Shown: positions 17,760 through 25,339 of the stretch, one piece after another
Position numbering within the stretch: position 1 is the first letter of the stretch
Layout: the number at the start of each line of letters is the position of its first letter
Source: Polaribacter sp.
GTDB taxonomy: Bacteria > Bacteroidota > Bacteroidia > Flavobacteriales > Flavobacteriaceae
NCBI GenBank assembly: GCA_029238315.1
Contig: JAQWGI010000003.1
Span: 1-38,370, forward strand
Reading direction: 5' to 3'
DNA length: 38,370 nucleotides
The notes under the pieces: generated by a model
What the model saw: only the letters and a program-made list of their open reading frames with translations
Told to the model about the DNA's origin: nothing
Database searches by the model: none
Translations under genes and position numbers: made by a program

Positions 17760-18215
17760 TTAGTTTTTAGCTGCAGCTTTAATTGCCTCTTTAATTCTTA
17801 CATAAGTTCCGCATCTACAAATATTACCGTTCATTGCGATGTCAATATCTTCATCTGTAGGGTTTGGGTTTCTTTCTAGTAATGCAGAAGCCGTCATTAT
17901 TTGTCCTACTTGACAATAACCACATTGTGGCACATCAATATCTAACCAAGCTTTTTGCACAGGATGTTCTCCGTCTTCAGACAATCCTTCAATGGTTGTT
18001 ATGTTGCTATCTTGTACAACAGAAATTGGCAATGAACAAGATCTAACAGCTTCTCCATCTAGATGGATTGTACATGCACCACATTGTGCCATTCCACAGC
18101 CAAACTTAGTTCCTAACAATTTAAAATGATCTCTTAAAACCCAAAGAATAGGAGTAGAACCATCTACATCTACTTGGAGTTTTTTACCATTTACTTTTAA
18201 ATTAAATATTGCCAT
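17760..18215 (-). CDS. 2Fe-2S subunit of Mo-hydroxylase (IorA-like)
   Basis: A 151-residue iron-sulfur subunit that relays electrons from the Mo centre. The plant-ferredoxin-type cluster is bound by C40, C45, C48 and C60 ([12 protein letters not shown]). The second cluster, in the four-helix domain, is bound by C98, C101, C133 and C135 (QCGYCQ, CRCGTY). All eight ligands are present. There is no signal peptide; the subunit is presumably carried out with its Tat-exported partner. It is first in the operon, with a consensus promoter and a perfect dyad 40-100 bases upstream. The start ATG at 18215 fits the family, whose proteins begin a few residues before the LKVNGK strand. Confidence 0.95.
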   Translation of the reverse strand: MAIFNLKVNGKKLQVDVDGSTPILWVLRDHFKLLGTKFGCGMAQCGACTIHLDGEAVRSCSLPISVVQDSNITTIEGLSEDGEHPVQKAWLDIDVPQCGYCQVGQIMTASALLERNPNPTDEDIDIAMNGNICRCGTYVRIKEAIKAAAKN

Positions 18216-18255
18216 AATGAAGATTTTTTTACTTTTTAAACTTTATTAAAGAATG

Positions 18256-18278
18256 CTGTTTTAAAAAGTTTAAAACAG
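18256..18278. promoter_or_regulatory. Operator-like dyad at the Mo-hydroxylase operon start point
   Basis: CTGTTTTAAA (18256-18265), AAG, then TTTAAAACAG (18269-18278): perfect 10-bp arms with a 3-base centre. It starts six bases downstream of the -7 box on the minus strand, so it covers the predicted transcription start. Confidence 0.6.
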
Positions 18279-18284
18279 TTTCTT

Positions 18285-18315
18285 CAAAGTTAGTTTTTAG
18301 GATTGGTAAATCAAA
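18285..18315 (-). promoter_or_regulatory. Consensus promoter of the Mo-hydroxylase operon
   Basis: On the minus strand, TTTG (18315-18312), 19 bases, then TAACTTTG (18292-18285): an exact match to the Bacteroidota TTTG-N19-TAnnTTTG promoter. Confidence 0.75.
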
Positions 18316-18371
18316 ATTTATTTATAAACTCATTTTTTGATAGAATTTACGCTTTTTTGTATTTTTAAACC

Positions 18372-18974
18372 ATGGATTTATTCAATCAAGAAACCGTATC
18401 AAATATTTTGCCATTTGATGGTGTAACTAATTATCATGGAGTTGTTTTGACTGAAAAACAAAGTGCCTTTTATTTTGAAAAATTATTGTCAGATATTGAA
18501 TGGAAAAATGATGAAGCTGTTATTTTTGGAAAAAAAATTACCACCAAAAGAAAAGTTGCATGGTATGGAAACGAAAATTATGAATACAATTACTCGAATG
18601 TAACAAAGCATGCATTGTTATGGACAGATGAATTGTTGGCCTTAAAGGAAATTGTAGAAAGAGAAAGCAATGCAACATATAATTCTTGCTTATTAAACTT
18701 ATACCATTCTGGAGAAGAAGGTATGGCTTGGCATTCTGATGGAGAAAAAATGCTCAAAAAAAATGGAGAAATTGCTTCGTTAACTTTAGGTGTCTCAAGA
18801 AAATTTTCATTTAAACATAAAGCAACGAAACAAAAGATAGACATTGTTTTAGAAAGAGGAAGTTTATTGGTAATGAAAGATACAACTCAAACCAATTGGT
18901 TACATAGATTGCCACCAACTAAACTAGTTAAAACACCAAGAATAAATTTAACTTTTAGAACCATACTTATTTAA
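18372..18974 (+). CDS. alkB: AlkB-like 2-oxoglutarate/Fe(II) DNA or RNA demethylase
   Basis: A 200-residue cytoplasmic dioxygenase that reverses N-alkyl damage such as 1-methyladenine and 3-methylcytosine. The iron ligands are H121 and D123 (MAWHSDGE) with H178 (NWLHRLP). The 2-oxoglutarate-binding arginines are R190 and R196 in PRINLTFR. The motif PR.NLTFR and the overall length are closer to the short ALKBH2/3-type group common in environmental bacteria than to E. coli AlkB. It is divergent from the Mo-hydroxylase operon across 156 bases. No exact promoter box was found for it. rluF begins 35 bases downstream. Confidence 0.93.
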   Translation: MDLFNQETVSNILPFDGVTNYHGVVLTEKQSAFYFEKLLSDIEWKNDEAVIFGKKITTKRKVAWYGNENYEYNYSNVTKHALLWTDELLALKEIVERESNATYNSCLLNLYHSGEEGMAWHSDGEKMLKKNGEIASLTLGVSRKFSFKHKATKQKIDIVLERGSLLVMKDTTQTNWLHRLPPTKLVKTPRINLTFRTILI

Positions 18975-19009
18975 AGAATCCGTTTCTTTGCAGAAATATT
19001 TTAGCACTT

Positions 19010-19894
19010 TTGGAGCAGAAAAATCAACAATCTACAAATCTTAATAAGTTTATCAGTAGCACAGGAATTTGCTCTCGTAGAGAAGCAGAAAAACTAATTA
19101 CTGCTGGTAGAGTTACCATTAACGGAAAGCCTACAGAGTTGGGTAATCGTGTTTTAGACGGTGATGTTGTTAAGATTGATGGTCGGGCATTAAACCCAAA
19201 ACCCAAAACACTTTACATTGCTTTTAACAAACCCGTTGGGATTGTCTGTACCACAGATGCTAGAGAGCGAGACAATATTGTAAGCTATCTTAATCATCCA
19301 GAGCGTTTGTTTCCAATTGGTAGATTAGATAAACCTTCAGAAGGGTTAATTTTTTTGACAAATGATGGCGATATTGTTAATAAAATTCTACGTGCAGGAA
19401 ACAATCATGAAAAAGATTATGTTGTAAAAGTAGACAAATCAATTACCGATGATTTTATAAAAAAAATGAGTAATGGAATTCCGATTTTAGGAACCGTTAC
19501 AAAGAAATGTAAAGTCACAAAAATTAGCACAAACACATTTCAAATTGTTCTTACACAAGGCTTAAATCGTCAAATTAGAAGAATGTGTGAATACCTAGGG
19601 TACGAAGTTTTGAAATTACAGCGCACACGTATCATGAATGTGAATTTAGAGCATTTAAAAGTAGGAGATTGGCGCGAATTAACTGAAAAAGAATTGGTAG
19701 AGATTAATACGATGGTTGCTAGTTCTTCTAAAACAGAAGAGGCTTCTATAGATGTAGAGAAGCCAAAAAAGAAAGTCTTTAAAAAAACAGTAGCAAAACC
19801 CAATCAATTTAACAAGAAAAGTGCTTCATTTAGAAAAAATTCTCCAAAATCTAAACGAAATTCTAACACAACTTTCAAAAGAAAAAAGAGATAA
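19010..19894 (+). CDS. rluF: RluF-type 23S rRNA pseudouridine synthase
   Basis: Isomerises a uridine in 23S rRNA (and in E. coli tRNA-Tyr). Residues 11-58 form an S4 RNA-binding domain ([20 protein letters not shown]). The catalytic aspartate is D107 in [13 protein letters not shown], and the family motif [20 protein letters not shown] follows. A lysine/serine-rich basic tail from about residue 240 is typical of Bacteroidota members. The start is the TTG at 19010: no ATG lies in frame before residue 148, and the TTG places the S4 domain at a normal distance. The frame is open further upstream, so a slightly longer N-terminus cannot be excluded. RluB/RluE relatives are less likely because of the RIMNVNL region. 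Confidence 0.85.
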   Translation: MEQKNQQSTNLNKFISSTGICSRREAEKLITAGRVTINGKPTELGNRVLDGDVVKIDGRALNPKPKTLYIAFNKPVGIVCTTDARERDNIVSYLNHPERLFPIGRLDKPSEGLIFLTNDGDIVNKILRAGNNHEKDYVVKVDKSITDDFIKKMSNGIPILGTVTKKCKVTKISTNTFQIVLTQGLNRQIRRMCEYLGYEVLKLQRTRIMNVNLEHLKVGDWRELTEKELVEINTMVASSSKTEEASIDVEKPKKKVFKKTVAKPNQFNKKSASFRKNSPKSKRNSNTTFKRKKR

Positions 19895-19934
19895 ATCCGA
19901 TCATTTCTTTAACCATCTAATTCTTAAATAACAG

Positions 19935-19942
19935 TATCTTTG
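19935..19942 (+). promoter_or_regulatory. -7 box immediately before tgt
   Basis: TATCTTTG matches TAnnTTTG exactly and ends six bases before the tgt ATG. The predicted start of transcription therefore falls at or next to the start codon, implying a leaderless or nearly leaderless message. The -33 element is weak. Confidence 0.55.
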
Positions 19943-19948
19943 CAAGCA

Positions 19949-21079
19949 ATGAAATTTGACTTAAAAATAACCGACCCCAAAAGTAAAGCTAGAGCTGGAG
20001 TAATAACTACAGATCATGGTGAAATAGAAACTCCAATTTTTATGCCAGTTGGTACCGTTGGTACTGTAAAAGGTGTGCATCAAACAGAGTTGAAAAACGA
20101 AATAAATCCTGATATTATTTTAGGAAATACGTATCATTTATACTTGCGCCCAAAAACTGACATTATTGAGCAAGCTGGTGGTTTGCACAAGTTTATGAAT
20201 TGGGATCGTAATATCTTAACAGATTCTGGAGGTTATCAAGTGTACTCTTTATCTGGAAGAAGAAAAATTAAAGAAGAAGGTGTAAAGTTTAAAAGTCATG
20301 TTGATGGTTCTTATCACACATTTACACCAGAAAATGTGATGGAAATTCAACGTTCAATCGGAGCAGATATTATTATGGCTTTTGATGAATGCACCCCTTA
20401 TCCTTGTGATTTTAACTATGCAAGAAGATCTATGCATATGACACATCGTTGGTTAAAACGTTGTATCAATCATTTAGAAAAAACACCTTTAAAATACGAT
20501 TACAATCAAACCTTTTTTCCAATAGTACAAGGAAGTACATACAAAGATTTGCGTAAACAATCTGCAGAATTTATCGCATCAGTTGGTGCTGAAGGAAACG
20601 CAATTGGAGGCTTGTCAGTTGGAGAGCCGGCAGATGAATTGTATGCCATGACAGAAATTGTTTGTGAAGTTTTGCCAGAAGACAAACCTCGTTATTTAAT
20701 GGGCGTTGGTACACCAATTAATATTCTTGAAAATATAGCTTTGGGAGTTGATATGTTTGATTGTGTGATGCCAACTAGAAATGCCAGAAACGGAATGTTA
20801 TTTACTGCTCACGGAACAATAAATATCAAAAATAAAAAGTGGGAAAATGATTTTTCTGCCATTGATGAAATGGATATCACATTTGTAGATACTTTATATT
20901 CTAAAGCATATTTACGTCACTTATTTGCTGCAAAAGAGCTGTTAGGTAAACAAATTGCTACCATCCATAATTTAGGTTTTTACTTGTGGTTGACAAGAGA
21001 AGCAAGAAAGCATATCTTAGCAGGAGATTTTACGCAATGGAAAGACAAAATGGTAAAGCAAATGGACAAAAGATTGTAA
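19949..21079 (+). CDS. tgt: tRNA-guanine transglycosylase (queuosine synthesis), zinc cysteines absent
   Basis: Exchanges guanine-34 of GUN-anticodon tRNAs for the queuine precursor preQ1. From the ATG at 19949 the protein is 376 residues. Visible active-site parts are D92 (TDSGGYQV), D146 (AFDECTPYP), GGLSVGEP (220-227) and the nucleophile D271 in MFDCVMPTRNARNG. The zinc site is unusual: where bacterial enzymes have CxCxxC before YSRAYLRHL, this one has residues 308-316 (MDITFVDTL) with no cysteine, although the partner histidine H340 (TIHNLGFY) is kept. A TTG at 19940 gives a three-residue longer frame but lies inside the promoter box. The LptF/LptG-type gene starts one base after the stop. 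Confidence 0.95.
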   Translation: MKFDLKITDPKSKARAGVITTDHGEIETPIFMPVGTVGTVKGVHQTELKNEINPDIILGNTYHLYLRPKTDIIEQAGGLHKFMNWDRNILTDSGGYQVYSLSGRRKIKEEGVKFKSHVDGSYHTFTPENVMEIQRSIGADIIMAFDECTPYPCDFNYARRSMHMTHRWLKRCINHLEKTPLKYDYNQTFFPIVQGSTYKDLRKQSAEFIASVGAEGNAIGGLSVGEPADELYAMTEIVCEVLPEDKPRYLMGVGTPINILENIALGVDMFDCVMPTRNARNGMLFTAHGTINIKNKKWENDFSAIDEMDITFVDTLYSKAYLRHLFAAKELLGKQIATIHNLGFYLWLTREARKHILAGDFTQWKDKMVKQMDKRL

Positions 21080-21080
21080 T

Positions 21081-22166
21081 TTGAAAAAAATTGATGCTTA
21101 CATATTAAAAAAATTCTTGACAACATTTTTTTTTACGTTGTTAATTTTAATACCTATTGCTGTAGCTATTGATATTGCAGAGAAAGTAGATAAATTTTTA
21201 AATTCAGATACACTTACGTTATTTGAAATCTTAAATGATTATTATAAGAATTTTATCATTTATTATTTAAACACATTTATGCCTTTGGCGGTGTTTATAG
21301 CTGTAATTATATTTACTTCTAAATTATCAAACAATACAGAAATTGTAGCCATTAATAATGCAAAAATTTCGTTTACACGTTTTTTATATCCTTATTTTAT
21401 TGGTGCTACTTTAATTACAATTTTCGCGTTGGTTATGAATCATTTTGTGGTGCCAAGTAGCAGTAAGGTTCGAAAAAAATTTGAAAACACCTATATTAAA
21501 AAACCAAAATATGGAGAAGATATTGTTAAAAATTTTAGTTTACAGTTAACAGATAGTACCTATATTTTTATTCAGAGCTTTGATTTAAAAAGAAATACAG
21601 GGTATAATTTCTCTACAGATGTTTATCAAGGGGATAAAATAAAATCTAAATTAACAGCAAATGATATTAGTTGGAACCCGAAAGACAGCACTTTTAAGCT
21701 TTATAAATATAAAATACGAAGAATTTTTAAAGATAGCGATCAAATTTTTTTAGGAAAAATGATTGATACAACTTTTGCTTTTACACCCAAAGATTTAATT
21801 TATAAATCGGCTTTAGCTCAACAAATGCCTTCAGATGAGTTGATAAATTTTATTAATATCTCTAAAAAAAGAGGTGTTAAGAATTTAAATGCACATTTGG
21901 TAGAATTACACAAAAGAACCAGTTTGCCAATTGCTTCTTATTTTCTTACAATCATTGCTGTAGCGTTGTCATTTAAGAAACGACGAGGTGGTACAGGTGT
22001 TAATTTAGCAGTTGGTTTTGGGTTGATGTTTGTATACGTATTTTTCTTGAAAGTTTCTGAGGTTTTAGGAGCTGTTGCTGGAGCCAACTCTTTACTAACC
22101 GTTTGGATACCAAATATTGTTTTTGGAGCTCTAGCTTTATACCTTTATTACAATGGCAGAAAGTAA
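21081..22166 (+). CDS. LptF/LptG (YjgP/YjgQ) family LPS-export permease
   Basis: A 361-residue inner-membrane subunit of the LPS transport ABC system, which lifts lipopolysaccharide toward the periplasmic bridge. Three N-terminal helices (from residue 12; about 50-75; about 98-118) precede a periplasmic beta-jellyroll domain (about 125-265). Three C-terminal helices follow (RTSLPIASYFLTIIAVALSF and on). N-terminal IDAYILKKFLTTF is a family hallmark. The start is the TTG at 21081, one base after the tgt stop, with no ATG nearby in frame. The end overlaps the next gene by 14 bases. LptF and LptG cannot be told apart by eye; LptG is slightly favoured by length. Confidence 0.9.
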   Translation: MKKIDAYILKKFLTTFFFTLLILIPIAVAIDIAEKVDKFLNSDTLTLFEILNDYYKNFIIYYLNTFMPLAVFIAVIIFTSKLSNNTEIVAINNAKISFTRFLYPYFIGATLITIFALVMNHFVVPSSSKVRKKFENTYIKKPKYGEDIVKNFSLQLTDSTYIFIQSFDLKRNTGYNFSTDVYQGDKIKSKLTANDISWNPKDSTFKLYKYKIRRIFKDSDQIFLGKMIDTTFAFTPKDLIYKSALAQQMPSDELINFINISKKRGVKNLNAHLVELHKRTSLPIASYFLTIIAVALSFKKRRGGTGVNLAVGFGLMFVYVFFLKVSEVLGAVAGANSLLTVWIPNIVFGALALYLYYNGRK

Positions 22167-23058
22167 ATTAAAATACTTTTTACAACTTCATTTAATTGTT
22201 TTTATTTGGGGGTTTACTGCAATTCTTGGTGCATTAATTAGTATAGATGCTGTGCCATTAGTTTGGTTTAGAATGTTATTGGCGGTACTTTTTATTCTGT
22301 TGTATTTTATTTTTACCAAAAAAAATTTTTCAATAGATAAAAAGTCATTATTAAAGTTTTTATTTAGTGGAACTATCATTGCTATTCATTGGATTACTTT
22401 TTTTAAGGCTATAAAAGTTTCAAATATTTCAATTGCTTTGGTTACTATGAGTACAGGTGCATTTTTTACATCTTTGATAGAGCCACTATTTTTTAGAAGA
22501 AAAATTAAAGCTATAGAAATCCTTTTAGGGTTGATTGTTATTTGCGGATTATACATTATATTTAGTTTTGAAACACAATATTATTTAGGTATAATTTATG
22601 CATTAATATCAGCCTTTTTAGCAGCTTTATTTTCGGTGTTAAACGGTGTCTTTGTTAAAAAAACAGATGCAGATGTTATTTCATTTTACCAATTGTTTTT
22701 TGGTGTTGCATTTGTAACTGTGTTTTTGTTTTTTACAGGTTCTTTTACTTCAGATTTCTTTAATCTAAAAACGTCAGATTGGTTTTATTTATTGCTACTA
22801 AGTAGTGTTTGTACAGCATATGCATTTATTGTTTCTGTTAAAATAATGAAACATTTAACGCCTTACACTGTAATGTTAACCACTAATTTAGAGCCCATTT
22901 ATGCGATCATATTGGCATTGTTTATTTTTGGAGAAAAAGAAAAAATGAATACTGGCTTTTATTACGGAGCGTTTATTGTACTGTTTGTAGTATTGCTAAA
23001 CGGAATCATAAAAAACAGAAGGTCTATTCAGCAAAAAATCAAAAAGAATAAAAAGTAA
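22153..23058 (+). CDS. DMT superfamily (EamA) permease
   Basis: A 301-residue inner-membrane protein with ten hydrophobic segments in two EamA repeats. Markers are FIWGFTAILGALISIDAVPLVWFRML at the first two helices, and TTNLEPIYAIILALFIFGEKE before the last. The latter is the classic LEP.....A....GE signature of the EamA C-terminal repeat. The substrate is unknown. It overlaps the LPS-permease gene by 14 bases, so it is the last member of a tgt-lptF/G-eamA operon. The C-terminus is lysine-rich and probably cytoplasmic. Confidence 0.92.
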   Translation: MAESKLKYFLQLHLIVFIWGFTAILGALISIDAVPLVWFRMLLAVLFILLYFIFTKKNFSIDKKSLLKFLFSGTIIAIHWITFFKAIKVSNISIALVTMSTGAFFTSLIEPLFFRRKIKAIEILLGLIVICGLYIIFSFETQYYLGIIYALISAFLAALFSVLNGVFVKKTDADVISFYQLFFGVAFVTVFLFFTGSFTSDFFNLKTSDWFYLLLLSSVCTAYAFIVSVKIMKHLTPYTVMLTTNLEPIYAIILALFIFGEKEKMNTGFYYGAFIVLFVVLLNGIIKNRRSIQQKIKKNKK

Positions 23059-23087
23059 AAAATTTATACAAAAAACAAATTTTATAG

Positions 23088-23129
23088 TAAGTTTGTAAAG
23101 TTATAATTTCAATCAATTTTAAATTGATT
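23088..23129 (+). promoter_or_regulatory. accA promoter box and leader dyad
   Basis: TAAGTTTG (23088-23095) matches the TAnnTTTG box. A perfect 9-bp dyad, AATCAATTT-T-AAATTGATT (23111-23129), follows about ten bases into the predicted transcript. It ends 24 bases before the accA ATG. Confidence 0.5.
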
Positions 23130-23153
23130 TAGTTAAAAATAATCAACCAATTT

Positions 23154-24107
23154 ATGGAATATTTAGATTTTGAACAACCAATTAAAGAGTTAGAGGATCA
23201 ACTAACAAAATGTCAAGTTATTGGAGAAGAAAGTGATGTTGATGTTACTGCTACTTGTAAAAAGATTGAAAAAAAAATAGAAAAAACTAAAAAAGATATT
23301 TACAAAAACCTATCTGCTTGGCAACGTGTGCAATTGTCTCGTCATCCAAACAGACCCTACACATTAGATTATATTAAGGCGCTAGCTGGTGACACTTTTA
23401 TGGAGTTACATGGTGATAGAAATGTTAAGGATGACAAAGCAATGATTGGTGGTTTAGGTAAAATCGGAGACCAATCGTTTATGTTTATTGGTCAGCAAAA
23501 AGGGTATAATACAAAAACACGTCAGTACAGAAACTTTGGGATGGCAAACCCAGAAGGGTACAGAAAAGCTCTGCGATTAATGAAAATGGCAGAGAAATTT
23601 AATATTCCTGTTGTTACATTAATTGATACACCAGGGGCATATCCAGGTTTAGAAGCAGAAGAGCGAGGTCAAGGAGAAGCAATTGCAAGAAACATTTTAG
23701 AAATGACCCGCTTAAAAACACCAATTATTACCATCATTATTGGTGAGGGAGCCTCCGGTGGAGCCTTAGGAATTGGCGTAGGAGATAGAGTCTTGATGCT
23801 AGAAAATTCTTGGTATTCTGTAATCTCTCCTGAAAACTGTTCTTCAATCTTATGGAGAAGTTGGGAGCATAAAGAAAAAGCCGCAGAGGCTTTAAAGTTA
23901 ACTGCTGAAGACGGAATGAAATTAAAAATTGTAGATGCAATTATTAAAGAGCCATTAGGTGGGGCGCATTCTGATAGAGCAACAACTTTTAAGGAAGTAG
24001 AAAAAACAATTCTAGAAGCATACCAAGGTTTAAAAGATCTAAATGATATAGATTTAGTAATGCAGCGCATGGAAAAATACGCGTCAATGGGGGTTTTTAA
24101 AGAATAA
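23154..24107 (+). CDS. accA: Acetyl-CoA carboxylase carboxyltransferase subunit alpha
   Basis: With AccD it transfers CO2 from biotin-carboxyl-carrier protein to acetyl-CoA to form malonyl-CoA, the first step of fatty acid synthesis. The 317-residue protein is full length. An N-terminal coiled-coil part ([12 protein letters not shown], then [19 protein letters not shown]) precedes the crotonase-fold domain. Key stretches are [35 protein letters not shown] (oxyanion hole) and [16 protein letters not shown]. The start ATG at 23154 is well placed. A predicted promoter and a dyad lie directly upstream, and a very strong terminator follows. Confidence 0.98.
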   Translation: MEYLDFEQPIKELEDQLTKCQVIGEESDVDVTATCKKIEKKIEKTKKDIYKNLSAWQRVQLSRHPNRPYTLDYIKALAGDTFMELHGDRNVKDDKAMIGGLGKIGDQSFMFIGQQKGYNTKTRQYRNFGMANPEGYRKALRLMKMAEKFNIPVVTLIDTPGAYPGLEAEERGQGEAIARNILEMTRLKTPIITIIIGEGASGGALGIGVGDRVLMLENSWYSVISPENCSSILWRSWEHKEKAAEALKLTAEDGMKLKIVDAIIKEPLGGAHSDRATTFKEVEKTILEAYQGLKDLNDIDLVMQRMEKYASMGVFKE

Positions 24108-24117
24108 AAACAAAGTA

Positions 24118-24164
24118 AACAGATAAAAAAAGCAGGAGTATGTCTCCTGCTTTTTTTATCTGTT
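24118..24164. terminator. Strong bidirectional terminator between accA and the TlpA-like gene
   Basis: Arms of 21 bases (24118-24138 and 24144-24164) are perfect reverse complements around TATGT. The core GCAGGAG/CTCCTGC is flanked by A7 and T7 runs, so it works for the convergent genes on both sides. Confidence 0.92.
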
Positions 24165-24173
24165 TTTATTAGG

Positions 24174-25232
24174 TTACAATCCTATTTGCTTAAAAAGCAT
24201 TTCTAAATTTGGGTCAGAAGGCCTTGGTGCATTTGCGCTCACAATATTCCCTTTTGGATCAATTAAGATGAATCTTGGAATTCCAGTTACTTGATAGTCA
24301 ATCATAAATTGATTGTCTTTACCAGCGTATAATTGAACTCCCGTTAGGTTTTTATTTTTTACCATATTTTTCCATTTAGACAATGCGTTTTCCCAAGAGC
24401 CAGCTGTTTGAGCATTGTCTGTAGAGATACTTACAAATTCAATATTTTTATCATGGTATTTTTCTTCTATCTTTTTTAAGAAAGGAATTTGGGCAATACA
24501 TGGTTTACACCAGGTAGCCCAAAGATCTATATAAACAAATTTCCCTTTGAAAGAATCTAGTGATTTATTTCCGCCTTTGTAGCTCAAATAATTTTTAAAT
24601 TTAGGAGAGGGTTTTCCTGCTCCTAATAATCTCTCTTGTTCTATTTGTCTTAAAACACTTGCGTGTTGTGTTTCATAGTTTTTTTCTAAAATATCAAACA
24701 ATTCGTTGTTTTGTTGCGTGTTTAATCGAACAATCATTGTGTCAACTTCTTGGTATTGATTTTTAATGCTATCATAGCTATTTTTAATGCTGTTTACTCT
24801 TTTTGTAAAGGCGTCTTTTTCTAAAGCAAACATATTTCTAGTGTCTCCTAGCGCAAGGTTAAACTTGTATTGCTCAATTAAGTAGTTGCTTGTATTGGCG
24901 CCTTTGCCGCTGTAAGTTAAAGTTTGAAGAAAATCTGTATAATCAGCATTTAACATTAAGTCAAAGCCATTTCGAAGAAACACAAAGCCATAATTTTTAT
25001 TGTCTATAACAATGGTGTAATAACCAGCTTCTTTGATGTAAATTGAGTCTTTAAAAGTGCCATCATTATTTATTTTAATATCTTTTGTAAAGGTATTTGA
25101 CCTTAAAGAAAGCAGTGTGTCTTGAGTGCTTACATTACGAATGTTTCCTGCAAACGATACAAAAGTTGTGTTTTCTTCTTTACACGATGTAAATGCTAGT
25201 AGTAAAATGAATATAAAAAGTAAATTTCTCAT
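24174..25232 (-). CDS. TlpA/ResA-like thioredoxin-fold lipoprotein
   Basis: A 352-residue periplasmic thiol-disulfide protein. The N-terminus is a lipoprotein signal (LLLAFTSCKEE) with the lipidated C17. An N-terminal beta-rich domain (about 25-120) of the DUF4369 kind common in Bacteroidota precedes a helical linker. The thioredoxin domain has WCKPC at 241-245 (active cysteines C242 and C245) and the cis-proline strand TGIPRFILIDPKG. Members reduce or repair cysteines of cytochrome c apoproteins or other envelope proteins. It follows clpC on the same strand but a terminator lies between them. Its own promoter was not recognised. Confidence 0.92.
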   Translation of the reverse strand: MRNLLFIFILLLAFTSCKEENTTFVSFAGNIRNVSTQDTLLSLRSNTFTKDIKINNDGTFKDSIYIKEAGYYTIVIDNKNYGFVFLRNGFDLMLNADYTDFLQTLTYSGKGANTSNYLIEQYKFNLALGDTRNMFALEKDAFTKRVNSIKNSYDSIKNQYQEVDTMIVRLNTQQNNELFDILEKNYETQHASVLRQIEQERLLGAGKPSPKFKNYLSYKGGNKSLDSFKGKFVYIDLWATWCKPCIAQIPFLKKIEEKYHDKNIEFVSISTDNAQTAGSWENALSKWKNMVKNKNLTGVQLYAGKDNQFMIDYQVTGIPRFILIDPKGNIVSANAPRPSDPNLEMLFKQIGL

Positions 25233-25308
25233 TGTATGTTATTATAATTTTATGCAAATATAAGTATTTGATTAAATGATTATTATTACTTAAAGTGTTA
25301 TTTTTTAT

Positions 25309-25333
25309 AAAAAAACCGAGCAAAATGCTCGGT
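25309..25333 (-). terminator. Intrinsic terminator after clpC
   Basis: ACCGAGCA (25315-25322) pairs with TGCTCGGT (25326-25333). On the minus strand T7 follows (complement of A at 25309-25315). It lies seven bases past the clpC stop. Confidence 0.88.
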
Positions 25334-25339
25334 CTTAAG

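Noticed and set aside
19940..19948. TTG upstream start for tgt
   Set aside because: It lies inside the TATCTTTG promoter box. The ATG at 19949 gives the expected MKFDL start.
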